From Candidatus Aminicenantota bacterium (GTDB lineage Bacteria > Acidobacteriota > Aminicenantia > UBA2199): DNA of 11,371 nt. The position numbers and the translations under genes are program-made. Below the pieces are notes generated by a model, which saw nothing but the letters and a program-made list of their open reading frames with translations, had not been told where the DNA came from and ran no database searches. Within the stretch, counting starts at the first letter, position 1; each line of letters begins with the position of its first letter. Where the stretch lies: the NCBI GenBank assembly GCA_030639705.1, contig DAOWKX010000156.1, positions 1-11,371 on the forward strand, in the 5' to 3' direction. This document shows, one piece after another, positions 1-6,646 of this stretch.

Positions 1-2
1 CC

Positions 3-1289
3 AAGGCTATTATGGACTACGGAAGCCTGATGTATATCATGTTGCAGCGGGCCAGAACCGCCCGGGAGGGTATACTGATTATTGGCGACCTGGTTGAAAA
101 GTATGGCTATTGCAGTTCTGGTGAATCTTTTTCCGTTTCTGATAAAAATGAAGTATGGATCATGGAGATCATCGGCAAGGGGCCTGATAATAAAGGAGCT
201 GTGTGGGTGGCCAGGCGAATTCCCGATGGATATATCTGCGCCCATGCCAACCAGGCCAGAATTTGCCGGTTTCCCTTAAATGACAAGAAAAACTGTTTAT
301 ATGCCAGGGATGTGATTACCTTTGCCAGGGAAAAGGGGTATTTTAAAGGCAGGGATGAAGAATTCAGTTTTGCCGATACCTATGCACCCCTGGATTATGG
401 CGCATTGAGGTTTTGTGAGGCCAGGGTGTGGAGCATGTTCAGGCGGGCTGCCCCGTCATTAAATCTATCAGCTGATTATATCATGGGAGTCGACAATGCC
501 GAACCCCTGCCGCTGTGGATCAAGCCGGATAAAAAGCTATCGATCAGGGATGTCCAGGAATTGATGAGGGACCATTTCGAAGGAAGTGAGCTGGATATGA
601 CCAGGGGTGTGGGTGCCGGACCCTATAAATTGCCCTATCGTTGGCGACCGCTTACCTGGAAGGTGGGTGAGGTGGAGTACTTAAATGAGCGGGCAACCTC
701 TACCCAGCAGACCGGTTTTTCATTTGTGACCCAGTCCCGATCCTGGTTACCGGATGCGGTTGGCGGCATTATCTGGTTTTCAGTGGATGATACCTCCAGC
801 ACCGTATATATACCCATGTACTGCAGTATCCTTGAGATACCAAAAGCCTATGCCGTGGGTACGGCGGATTTCAACCATTTCAGCTGGGAGTCGGCATTCT
901 GGGTGTTTAATTTTGTTTCCAATTATGCCTATTCGAGATACTGTGATATGATTCAGGATATTAAAAAAGTCCAGCGGGAACTGGAGGGGAATTTTGCGGC
1001 CAATCAGCCGGAGATCGAGAAGGCTGCCCTGGAATTGCATAAAAAGTCCCCGCAGCTGGCCAGGGAATATCTAACGGATTATTCCAATAAAATGGCAAAA
1101 TTAACCGTAAAAACCTGGAAAAAGTTGGGAGAGTTTTTGATATTCAAATACCTGGACGGGAATGTGAAGGATGAGTTGAACAAGGTGAAACACCCCGGTT
1201 ACCCGGAAGACTGGTACCGCCGGATTGTAAAAGAAAGCGGTGATTTTTTCAAATACAAAAAACTCAAAACCGAAACAGACCCCCATTAA
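3..1289 (+). CDS. C69-family dipeptidase (peptidase U34), 5'-truncated by window edge
   Basis: This is the C-terminal ~428 residues of a C69 (PepD-like) dipeptidase, an Ntn-hydrolase that cleaves dipeptides. The frame is open to the window edge (codons for K-A-I precede the first ATG at 12), so that ATG is not a reliable start. Family hallmarks are the blocks GESFSVSDKNEVWIMEII, GAVWVARRIPDGYICAHANQ and ARICRFP near the left end, followed by the long substrate-domain region and a HPGYPEDWYRRIV tail. Family members are usually about 500-560 residues. The missing ~100 or more should include the N-terminal nucleophilic Cys, so catalytic competence cannot be judged here. Its stop overlaps the stop of the opposing DUF3943 gene. 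It is visibly more GC-rich than the rest of the window (three sampled 60-base lines gave 52-60% GC). The family call is firm; the natural substrate is unknown. Confidence 0.88.
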   Translation, partial: KAIMDYGSLMYIMLQRARTAREGILIIGDLVEKYGYCSSGESFSVSDKNEVWIMEIIGKGPDNKGAVWVARRIPDGYICAHANQARICRFPLNDKKNCLYARDVITFAREKGYFKGRDEEFSFADTYAPLDYGALRFCEARVWSMFRRAAPSLNLSADYIMGVDNAEPLPLWIKPDKKLSIRDVQELMRDHFEGSELDMTRGVGAGPYKLPYRWRPLTWKVGEVEYLNERATSTQQTGFSFVTQSRSWLPDAVGGIIWFSVDDTSSTVYIPMYCSILEIPKAYAVGTADFNHFSWESAFWVFNFVSNYAYSRYCDMIQDIKKVQRELEGNFAANQPEIEKAALELHKKSPQLAREYLTDYSNKMAKLTVKTWKKLGEFLIFKYLDGNVKDELNKVKHPGYPEDWYRRIVKESGDFFKYKKLKTETDPH

Positions 1290-3097
1290 AAAGAGATTTG
1301 TAGCCGGGTGTAGATGCGGTCTTCGATGAAGGAGTGGGTGATGTCCTTGAGTCTCCCTTCCCGGTCAATATATTCATAGGCAAGCTGGATTGTTACCGGA
1401 CTCTTTACTAATGCATAACCAAGACTGATTTTAAACATCAACCGGGTATCCCTGACATTGCAATCATCTTCCAAATTTTCTTGAAACCTGTCCATACCTT
1501 CAATGGAATCATAGTATTGGTATTTTATTTTTCCTTTTAACTGGATATTTTTATAATTCAAATCCATATCAGATGAAAATGTAAATCCAAATGCATAGTA
1601 ATACCCATAGTGTGAAAGTGTAGTTTTTAGTTGTGGTTCGTAAAGATCATTATCAATTGAATATTCATTTAGAGCCATTGAATTCAATAGAGCAAAATCA
1701 ATATAAGCACTTATCGAGGTTCGGAAAGTAAAGGGACCGGAATAAAGAGAGAGTTCAAAAACCGGACCGATTAAATTTATTATGGCCAGGTTGTCGGTAA
1801 ATTCAGTGGGCTGAGGAGCTTCTTCTCCTCCGGTAAAGTCAAAGTGATATTGAAATTGGTCATAGTAAGCAATGGCCCTTTTTTTAAAAAAATCAAAGGC
1901 AGAACCCACTCCTGCAAAAAAGCTGTATCCTTTTAAATTTTTGTATGAGTCTTGTTTTATTTTCTGGATGAAATGCCCGAATATAACTGCTTTAGTAAAT
2001 AAGCTGTGCTCTTCTAAAGTATTGGCTCCAAAGGTTAAATCAACAAATAATTCACTTAAAAGAGTGTCTTTAATAAATTTATTTATGGTACCAGGTTCCC
2101 TGTATCCGGGGATGGTATAAAAACGTGTTTCCATTCCAATATTGAACAGTTGAGAAGAACTGTTTTCATATCCTTTTGAAGACACCTGTTTTTGACCAAA
2201 ATATAGATCAAAATGAGGTTTGCAAAATTCCGTCCGTTTTATTCTAATTTTATTTTTTTCTCTATCCAGCAAATCATTTATGGCTACAACAGGGTTAAAA
2301 ATAAATCCAAGAATTTTATTTAATGTACCTCTTTTTTGAGTGAAATAACTCCCGATCTGGTATAGCGGTTCTCCCACTGATAGTCCCCCGCCGATCCCAG
2401 AGAAGATAGTATCGTTAATTGATATCACTTCACGCCATTCAGTAAAATATTCCCACCATGAAGATGTGCCGAACATAAATAGAAGTGATTCCAGGATATT
2501 CAGGTGATAGTATCTGGCAAAGTTATAATAAATTCCACCGGAAAGAATATGAGTCCAGTTGGTAAAAAAAGGATTTGAATCGAATCGATGTGCTTCCATT
2601 GAAAAAAATCGGATTTTTTGGTCTTCCCAGGTTAGTTCATACTGCCAATCCTCAATCCATTGACTGTACTCTATCCAGTAATTAATTGAACCAATTAATA
2701 CAAGCCCAGAGTTAAAAAGAAGCGCACGTGTGAATCTTTTTGTTTTTCCTTTTTTCAAGGTGGATTTGGATCGGGTTTTAACCTTATCATCTTTTGATGA
2801 ATAATAAAGGGAGTCACGCCTGAGATTAATTCTATGCTTCAGGGAAATTGATTCTGGGATATGGGAGTTGAAATGAGTTGATTGTTGGAATACATTCAGA
2901 TGAAAATTTTGTTGTAACTCATTTTTATCAGGAAATAGGCTGGTTTTGTTAATTGGATACAGGTGGTTACCGGATAGTAATGGTGTCATAGACACTAACA
3001 GGAATATCAGGTAAAATTTTTTTTTGAGGTTTCTGTGGTTGAAAACTGTAATCAGAAGGGTAAATGCGACCGGGAGGTAGAGATATAATAGTTTCAT
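1286..3097 (-). CDS. DUF3943 domain protein with probable C-terminal outer-membrane beta-barrel
   Basis: A 603-residue protein of unknown function. The start is supported by AGGTGG ten bases upstream of the ATG, which overlaps the stop of the PAP2 gene as ATGA (3094-3097). Two hydrophobic stretches (about residues 3-18 and 28-42, the second ending LLSG) resemble an N-terminal anchor or signal peptide. A basic, low-complexity linker (about 100-122) follows. Residues ~125-295 resemble DUF3943: NWTHILSGGIYYNFARYY (~180-197), a WWEYFTEWREVISINDT block (~214-230) and VGEPLYQIGSYF (~241-252). The remainder has alternating aromatic and polar residues and ends in RLQISF. A terminal Phe with hydrophobic residues at -3 and -5 is the usual beta-barrel assembly signal. 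I infer an envelope protein that works with the co-translated PAP2 enzyme. The DUF3943 match was made by eye; the function is unknown. Confidence 0.75.
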   Translation of the reverse strand: MKLLYLYLPVAFTLLITVFNHRNLKKKFYLIFLLVSMTPLLSGNHLYPINKTSLFPDKNELQQNFHLNVFQQSTHFNSHIPESISLKHRINLRRDSLYYSSKDDKVKTRSKSTLKKGKTKRFTRALLFNSGLVLIGSINYWIEYSQWIEDWQYELTWEDQKIRFFSMEAHRFDSNPFFTNWTHILSGGIYYNFARYYHLNILESLLFMFGTSSWWEYFTEWREVISINDTIFSGIGGGLSVGEPLYQIGSYFTQKRGTLNKILGFIFNPVVAINDLLDREKNKIRIKRTEFCKPHFDLYFGQKQVSSKGYENSSSQLFNIGMETRFYTIPGYREPGTINKFIKDTLLSELFVDLTFGANTLEEHSLFTKAVIFGHFIQKIKQDSYKNLKGYSFFAGVGSAFDFFKKRAIAYYDQFQYHFDFTGGEEAPQPTEFTDNLAIINLIGPVFELSLYSGPFTFRTSISAYIDFALLNSMALNEYSIDNDLYEPQLKTTLSHYGYYYAFGFTFSSDMDLNYKNIQLKGKIKYQYYDSIEGMDRFQENLEDDCNVRDTRLMFKISLGYALVKSPVTIQLAYEYIDREGRLKDITHSFIEDRIYTRLQISF

Positions 3098-4017
3098 TTC
3101 GTTTTAACCACCTTAAAACGACTGGCTAAATTATTCCAGAATTTTGTTAGACAAGGTGAAGCCCGGAATACCAGGATAGCAGTAAGGATACCAATAACGG
3201 TATCGGTAGGGTAGTGATATCTGCAATAAAACGTGGAAATATAAAGTGAAAAGATGATGGGAGTTAGGGTGATAAAAAAGCCTCTGTGATAGCGAAAAGC
3301 CATCAACAACATGATGGTGGCTATGGCAGCATGAGGACTGGGTATACTGCCACCGATGGTGTGAAGGTGAGAGCGGATAAATTCCCCGATTGCGGTAAAC
3401 AGGTAACCCTTGAGCGGTATCTCAAAAAGATCAGCTATCATATACATAGGGCTGGCTACTGGAAAAATAATGAAGCCTAAAAAACAGATGACATTGGTCA
3501 ATCCGAGAACAAAAAAGTAATTCTCTAATTGAATTTTATCGAATTTGAAATAAATTATAGCTGCTAATATGGGATAAATCGGGATATACATCACATAGGA
3601 AAACATAAACCATTCGGTTAGCCCCGGGTTGATAAAATGCTGTAACCAGAGCGTTGGCTGTGAACCGAAGATGAAATATTCCAGGTCTAACACCAGTTGA
3701 TCTTTCCAGCCTGAATGAAATACGAGCTGCATTCTTTGAACGATACTAAAGAGATAGAAAAACATCAGCTGTACCGAAGTGGTTCTCACTAAGAAAAAAC
3801 CAATACCGGGAGACATCTTTTGAGACCATAGAATCGAGATTAGGTAGATACTGATAACCAGTATGTTTAAAAGTAAAATGACAGCCCAGCCGGTTATTCT
3901 CGAGTGATACAGAATCGTTAACAGGCTGAAAAGTATTATAATGCCGATTAATAATGCATCTGTAATCTGGAGCTGAAGCCCGCGTATGGATATTGGTTTT
4001 CCGTAATTTATTGACAT
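3094..4017 (-). CDS. PAP2_3/AUR1-like membrane phosphatase or phosphotransferase
   Basis: A 307-residue, multi-pass inner-membrane protein of the PAP2 (type 2 phosphatidic acid phosphatase) superfamily. Several hydrophobic helices lie between about residue 18 and 285. The two C-terminal catalytic motifs are clear: GGSIPSPHA (222-230, with H229) and YCRYHYPTD (264-272, with R266, H268 and D272). The two His act as nucleophile and acid/base in this superfamily. The first classical motif (KxxxxxxRP) is not evident, and the FMFSYVMYIPIYP segment plus RYHYPTD fit the PAP2_3 branch, which includes inositol-phosphorylceramide synthases. The reaction could thus be dephosphorylation of a lipid phosphate or head-group transfer; substrate not determined. 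It is the first gene of a two-gene unit, overlapping the DUF3943 gene by four bases. The Shine-Dalgarno sequence upstream of this ATG is poor. Confidence 0.85.
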   Translation of the reverse strand: MSINYGKPISIRGLQLQITDALLIGIIILFSLLTILYHSRITGWAVILLLNILVISIYLISILWSQKMSPGIGFFLVRTTSVQLMFFYLFSIVQRMQLVFHSGWKDQLVLDLEYFIFGSQPTLWLQHFINPGLTEWFMFSYVMYIPIYPILAAIIYFKFDKIQLENYFFVLGLTNVICFLGFIIFPVASPMYMIADLFEIPLKGYLFTAIGEFIRSHLHTIGGSIPSPHAAIATIMLLMAFRYHRGFFITLTPIIFSLYISTFYCRYHYPTDTVIGILTAILVFRASPCLTKFWNNLASRFKVVKTK

Positions 4018-4060
4018 CTGCAGTTCTGTTAAAAGTTCTTAAAAAATAAAACAAGAGGGA

Positions 4061-4069
4061 ATTATATCA
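4061..4069 (-). promoter_or_regulatory. predicted extended -10 promoter for the PAP2-DUF3943 unit
   Basis: On the minus strand the sequence reads TGATATAAT: a perfect TATAAT (4066-4061) with the TGn extension. A -35 element at 16-18 bases is weak, as is common for extended -10 promoters. Transcription would start near 4054, giving a leader of under 40 bases before the ATG at 4017. Sequence match only. Confidence 0.45.
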
Positions 4070-4170
4070 AAAGATGAAAGTTTTAGCATGATTTATTTTT
4101 AATAATTTGTCAAATAATGGTGTTGACTTTAAAGCAGGTTATATTTTTTGTACCAGTTACCGGAAATATT

Positions 4171-4188
4171 TCATTGGATTACCAATGA
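4171..4188 (-). terminator. possible weak terminator hairpin after queF
   Basis: A perfect 7-bp inverted repeat (TCATTGG / CCAATGA) with a four-base loop starts 4 bases after the queF stop. On the queF strand it is followed only by AATATTTCC, a poor U-tract. On the opposite strand it precedes a nine-T run (4195-4203), but no plus-strand gene ends there. It may slow or end queF transcription; it could also be chance in AT-rich DNA. Confidence 0.3.
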
Positions 4189-4191
4189 TTC

Positions 4192-4596
4192 TCATTTTTT
4201 TTTAAATGTTGATGTCACCCGGGTGGTGATTCCGCCGCGGGGAGTGAATTCTGATTGAATAATCATTTCTATCGGTTGTATCACTTTTGTCAGATGGTCC
4301 AGAATTAGTTGATTCAGGTTCTCATAAAAAATCCCCGTATTTCTGAATTGAAGGAAATATAATTTAAGAGATTTAAGTTCGACCACATATTTATCGGGGA
4401 GATATTTAATTGTTATTGTTCCGTAATCCGGGAGTCCGGTCCGTGGACACAGAGAAGTGAATTCAGGATTTTCGATTTCCACCCAGGTGTTCTTGTTTTT
4501 ATTATCATAGTGGATGGGTTCTAAGACATCTGAAGAGATAAAATCACTATTTTCTCTGATTTTTTTTAGATATTCTTGAATGCCCTGGCTATTCAT
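4192..4596 (-). CDS. queF: NADPH-dependent 7-cyano-7-deazaguanine (preQ0) reductase, unimodular QueF
   Basis: QueF reduces the nitrile of preQ0 to the aminomethyl group of preQ1 in queuosine tRNA-modification synthesis; it is a cytosolic T-fold enzyme. The ATG at 4596 is preferred over an in-frame GTG at 4605 because GAGGTGAT, a strong Shine-Dalgarno match, overlaps that GTG and sits eight bases (counted from GAGG) before the ATG. The resulting 134 residues suit the short, B. subtilis-like type. Visible motifs are EFTSLCPRTGLPDYG, with the thioimide-forming C50 and the acid D57, and the QueF signature ELKSLKLYF (73-81) that binds NADPH. The segment usually reading F-H-E after FRN reads FRNTGIFYE here, so the family His is Tyr91, followed by E92. 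This may be a subfamily variant or reduce activity. It is transcribed divergently from serA; no other queuosine gene is in the window. Confidence 0.9.
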   Translation of the reverse strand: MNSQGIQEYLKKIRENSDFISSDVLEPIHYDNKNKNTWVEIENPEFTSLCPRTGLPDYGTITIKYLPDKYVVELKSLKLYFLQFRNTGIFYENLNQLILDHLTKVIQPIEMIIQSEFTPRGGITTRVTSTFKKK

Positions 4597-4640
4597 TTTT
4601 ATCACCTCGTTCTCTGGAGCTGGATTCCAAAATATTTATT

Positions 4641-4669
4641 ATTATACTTCAGAATTGCCAAATATTAAA
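4641..4669 (-). promoter_or_regulatory. predicted sigma70-type promoter of queF
   Basis: On the minus strand a perfect TATAAT (4646-4641) lies 17 bases from a weak -35-like TTTAAT (4669-4664). The start would be near 4634, so the leader to the ATG is only about 38 bases. That is enough for the Shine-Dalgarno sequence but leaves little room for a preQ1 riboswitch, and none was seen. Confidence 0.45.
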
Positions 4670-4695
4670 GCCTTTGCGATGGGTATGATTTTTTT

Positions 4696-4720
4696 AATTC
4701 TTGACAGAATGTCAGAAATT
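4696..4720. promoter_or_regulatory. imperfect palindrome over the serA -35 element, candidate operator
   Basis: The core is a perfect inverted repeat, TGACA-GAA-TGTCA (4702-4714). Extending outward, nine of eleven positions per arm pair, giving a 25-base imperfect palindrome from 4696 to 4720. It covers the -35 hexamer and most of the spacer, where a dimeric repressor would block RNA polymerase. The regulator is unknown. Confidence 0.35.
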
Positions 4721-4729
4721 TGATACCCT
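4701..4729 (+). promoter_or_regulatory. predicted serA operon promoter
   Basis: A perfect -35 TTGACA (4701-4706) is followed 17 bases later by TACCCT (4724-4729), a weak -10 with the extended TGn element at 4721-4723. Transcription would begin near 4736. It is the only good promoter seen ahead of the seven-gene plus-strand run, whose later genes are closely spaced. Confidence 0.5.
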
Positions 4730-4850
4730 TATGGTGCTATTTTCAAAAGAATGAAAAACGGACAAGTGATAAAAGGGATCAACAATTATTCCCGTTCCCG
4801 AAAGACATTCAAGAACCATTTGGATGATTTTATTTGTGGTTATTAAAATA

Positions 4851-4856
4851 AGGAGG
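4851..4856 (+). promoter_or_regulatory. ribosome binding site deciding the serA TTG start
   Basis: AGGAGG lies seven bases before TTG 4864. An ATG at 4858 is too close to this site, is out of frame with serA and stops after four codons, so the TTG is the start. Confidence 0.75.
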
Positions 4857-4863
4857 ATGAACA

Positions 4864-5775
4864 TTGATTAAGATACTCTTGGCCGATAAATTAAGTCCGA
4901 AAGCCATTGAATTGTTAAAAGAGATCCCCGAGATTGAAATTGTTGAGAAGACCGGACTGGAACCGGACGCATTGAAGCAAGAGATTGGAAAATTTGATGC
5001 GGTGGTGGTTAGAAGTGCCACGAAATTAAGAAAAGAAATTTTAGAAGCCGGACAAAATCTGAAGTTAGTTGTCAGGGCAGGAATCGGGCTCGATAATGTT
5101 GATGTTGGTTTTGCTCAATCAAAGGGAATTGAAGTTCGCAATACTCCTTTTGCAACATCAATTACAGTTGCGGAATACACACTCGCTCTGATGCTGGGTA
5201 TTTGCCGTTTTGTCGGACCTTCCTATAAGAGTATGAAAGAACATAAATGGGAGAAAAAAAACTTCTCAAAGGGAATGGAGTTATATGATAAAACAGCGGG
5301 TATAATTGGATTTGGTCGGATTGGGAAAGAGATTGCCAGGCGTGAACTGGCCATGGGAATGAAAGTTATATTTTGTGATGTTCTGAAGATCCAGACCGAT
5401 ATCAATGTCAAACAGGTGTCACTGGAAGAACTATTGATGACCTCTGATTTTATCTCTATTCATCTCCCCTTGAATGAATCCACAAAAAATTTAATTTCGT
5501 TGAAAGAGTTTGACTCAATGAAAAAAAATGCAGTACTCATCAATGTTTCGCGTGGTGGTGTGGTTGATGAAAAAGCCTTACTGGATGCCCTTCATAAAGA
5601 TAAAATTAAAGCGGTTGCGATTGATGTGTATGAAGCTGAGCCTCCGGGCAATTTTGAACTCATTGATCATGATAAGGTATATCCCGCACCTCATCTGGGA
5701 GCCTCCACCATGGAAGGTCAGGAAAGAGCTGGTTTTGATGTCATTACAATTTTAAAAGAATTTTTTAATGTTTAA
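4864..5775 (+). CDS. serA: D-3-phosphoglycerate dehydrogenase, short form without ACT domain
   Basis: An NAD-dependent 2-hydroxyacid dehydrogenase that most likely oxidises 3-phosphoglycerate to 3-phosphohydroxypyruvate, the first step of serine synthesis. Its 303 residues match the short forms with no C-terminal regulatory domain. The Rossmann nucleotide loop GFGRIG is at 149-154, with D172 as the NAD-selecting acid (motif FCD). The catalytic set is R230 (NVSRGGVVDE), E259 (YEAEPP) and H277 (APHLGAST). The substrate-side segment RAGIGLDNVD (71-80) is typical of SerA. Translation starts at TTG 4864 behind AGGAGG. Lacking an ACT domain, it should not show the classical serine feedback through that domain; control may lie at the promoter palindrome. 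It leads a run including pss and psd, which use serine for phosphatidylethanolamine. A related hydroxyacid dehydrogenase specificity cannot be fully excluded. Confidence 0.87.
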   Translation: MIKILLADKLSPKAIELLKEIPEIEIVEKTGLEPDALKQEIGKFDAVVVRSATKLRKEILEAGQNLKLVVRAGIGLDNVDVGFAQSKGIEVRNTPFATSITVAEYTLALMLGICRFVGPSYKSMKEHKWEKKNFSKGMELYDKTAGIIGFGRIGKEIARRELAMGMKVIFCDVLKIQTDINVKQVSLEELLMTSDFISIHLPLNESTKNLISLKEFDSMKKNAVLINVSRGGVVDEKALLDALHKDKIKAVAIDVYEAEPPGNFELIDHDKVYPAPHLGASTMEGQERAGFDVITILKEFFNV

Positions 5776-5801
5776 TACCTTTAAACTTTAGAAAGACTAA
5801 A

Positions 5802-6635
5802 ATGATAACAATCATCGGTAATTCATTAAATTCCTGTAATAAGAAAGTTCTTGATAAAATGAACAAGATGGATTTTGAGTTCATCAAAAGAGAAATTGAT
5901 TCACAGCTTGAGCTGGGAGCAGAATATATTCAATTAAATGCTGTATCTTTACTTCATAATGAAATTCCATTTCTAAGGGAAGTGATTCCGGTCGTTGAGG
6001 AAAATGGTGGAAAAGTTCTGGTGAGAAGCAATAACGTCGATACCCTGAAGGAAGTTCCCAAAATTGCCAAGAAAAAAGTGATGATCGGTGATATTGAATT
6101 CGACAAGAAGAAATTGGCAGCTTTAATCGATATCATTCAAGAAGATAAGGTTAAGGTCATTGCTTTAATCAATGATCATGGCTCACGTTCGAATATTTAT
6201 CCGGAAAGGTCATTGTTGATCGCTCAGCGGTTTGTTGATTATTTACTGGATCATGGAATAAAAAGAAGTGATATTCTTCTCGATCCATCGGTACGGTCCC
6301 TGGAAGAGGATTTTTCCAATGGGAAAACATTTCTGAATACTCTGGAACTGTTTAAGCTTGATTTCCCCCAGGTAAAAACCATTGCCAATTTATATGCACT
6401 CTCAGAAGGTTTACCCAAAAGGTATCTGATTAATTCTTATTTTCTTTCTTTAGCCATCGAGAAAGGTTTGGATTATATTGTTCTGAATGTTTTAGGAAAA
6501 GCGATTATTGAATGCATTATATCCACACTATCGATAATCGGAAAAGACAAAAATATGCAATCATATCTGAAGTTCTGCAGAGAATTTAAAGAGCAGAAAA
6601 AAAAGGAGAGAGAGGAAGAGAATCATCAATGCTAA
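5802..6635 (+). CDS. pterin-binding TIM-barrel protein, degenerate methyltetrahydrofolate methyltransferase homologue
   Basis: A 277-residue protein that aligns along nearly its whole length, with few gaps, to methyltetrahydrofolate:corrinoid methyltransferases (AcsE/MeTr, pterin-binding family). Matching blocks are IGNSLN near the N-terminus, the GAEYIQLN strand (39-46), LLDPSV (159-164), the YLINSYFLSLAIEKGLDY stretch (~208-225) and the C-terminal helices. The fold is therefore probably a TIM barrel. From memory, the MeTr pterin contacts are Asp75, Asn96, Asp160 and Asn199. Here the equivalents are R75, G96, D161 and A199, so only one is kept. The strand motif DLN also reads QLN. I infer that classical methyl transfer is unlikely; binding of another ligand or a structural role is possible. 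The C-terminal tail (265-277) is Lys/Glu-rich. It lies 26 bases after serA and 11 before psd, in the same run. Its true function is unknown. Confidence 0.7.
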   Translation: MITIIGNSLNSCNKKVLDKMNKMDFEFIKREIDSQLELGAEYIQLNAVSLLHNEIPFLREVIPVVEENGGKVLVRSNNVDTLKEVPKIAKKKVMIGDIEFDKKKLAALIDIIQEDKVKVIALINDHGSRSNIYPERSLLIAQRFVDYLLDHGIKRSDILLDPSVRSLEEDFSNGKTFLNTLELFKLDFPQVKTIANLYALSEGLPKRYLINSYFLSLAIEKGLDYIVLNVLGKAIIECIISTLSIIGKDKNMQSYLKFCREFKEQKKKEREEENHQC

Positions 6636-6646
6636 CTGGGTAAATC

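Larger units (their letters stand above)
4597..4863. other. divergent control region between queF and serA
   Basis: This 267-base AT-rich stretch holds the queF promoter and leader on the minus strand. On the plus strand it holds the serA promoter, a palindrome over it, and a leader of about 130 bases. A 31-codon open frame (4751-4846, ATG to TAA) in that leader has no convincing Shine-Dalgarno sequence and ends just before the serA ribosome binding site. No RNA gene or clear terminator-antiterminator pair was recognised. Confidence 0.6.

Noticed and set aside
780..1040. 86-residue minus-strand frame inside the dipeptidase gene
   Set aside because: It lies fully within a well-supported gene on the other strand and shows no family similarity or ribosome binding site.
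3746..4054. 102-residue minus-strand frame overlapping the start of the PAP2 gene
   Set aside because: It is an out-of-frame shadow of the PAP2 coding sequence, without membrane helices or recognisable motifs.
4195..4203. Hairpin plus T-run on the plus strand resembling a strong terminator
   Set aside because: No plus-strand gene ends here; the T-run is the Lys codons at the end of queF read from the other strand.
4597..4640. Possible preQ1 riboswitch upstream of queF
   Set aside because: The predicted leader is about 38 bases, mostly taken by the ribosome binding site, and no aptamer-like stem with an A-rich tail was seen.
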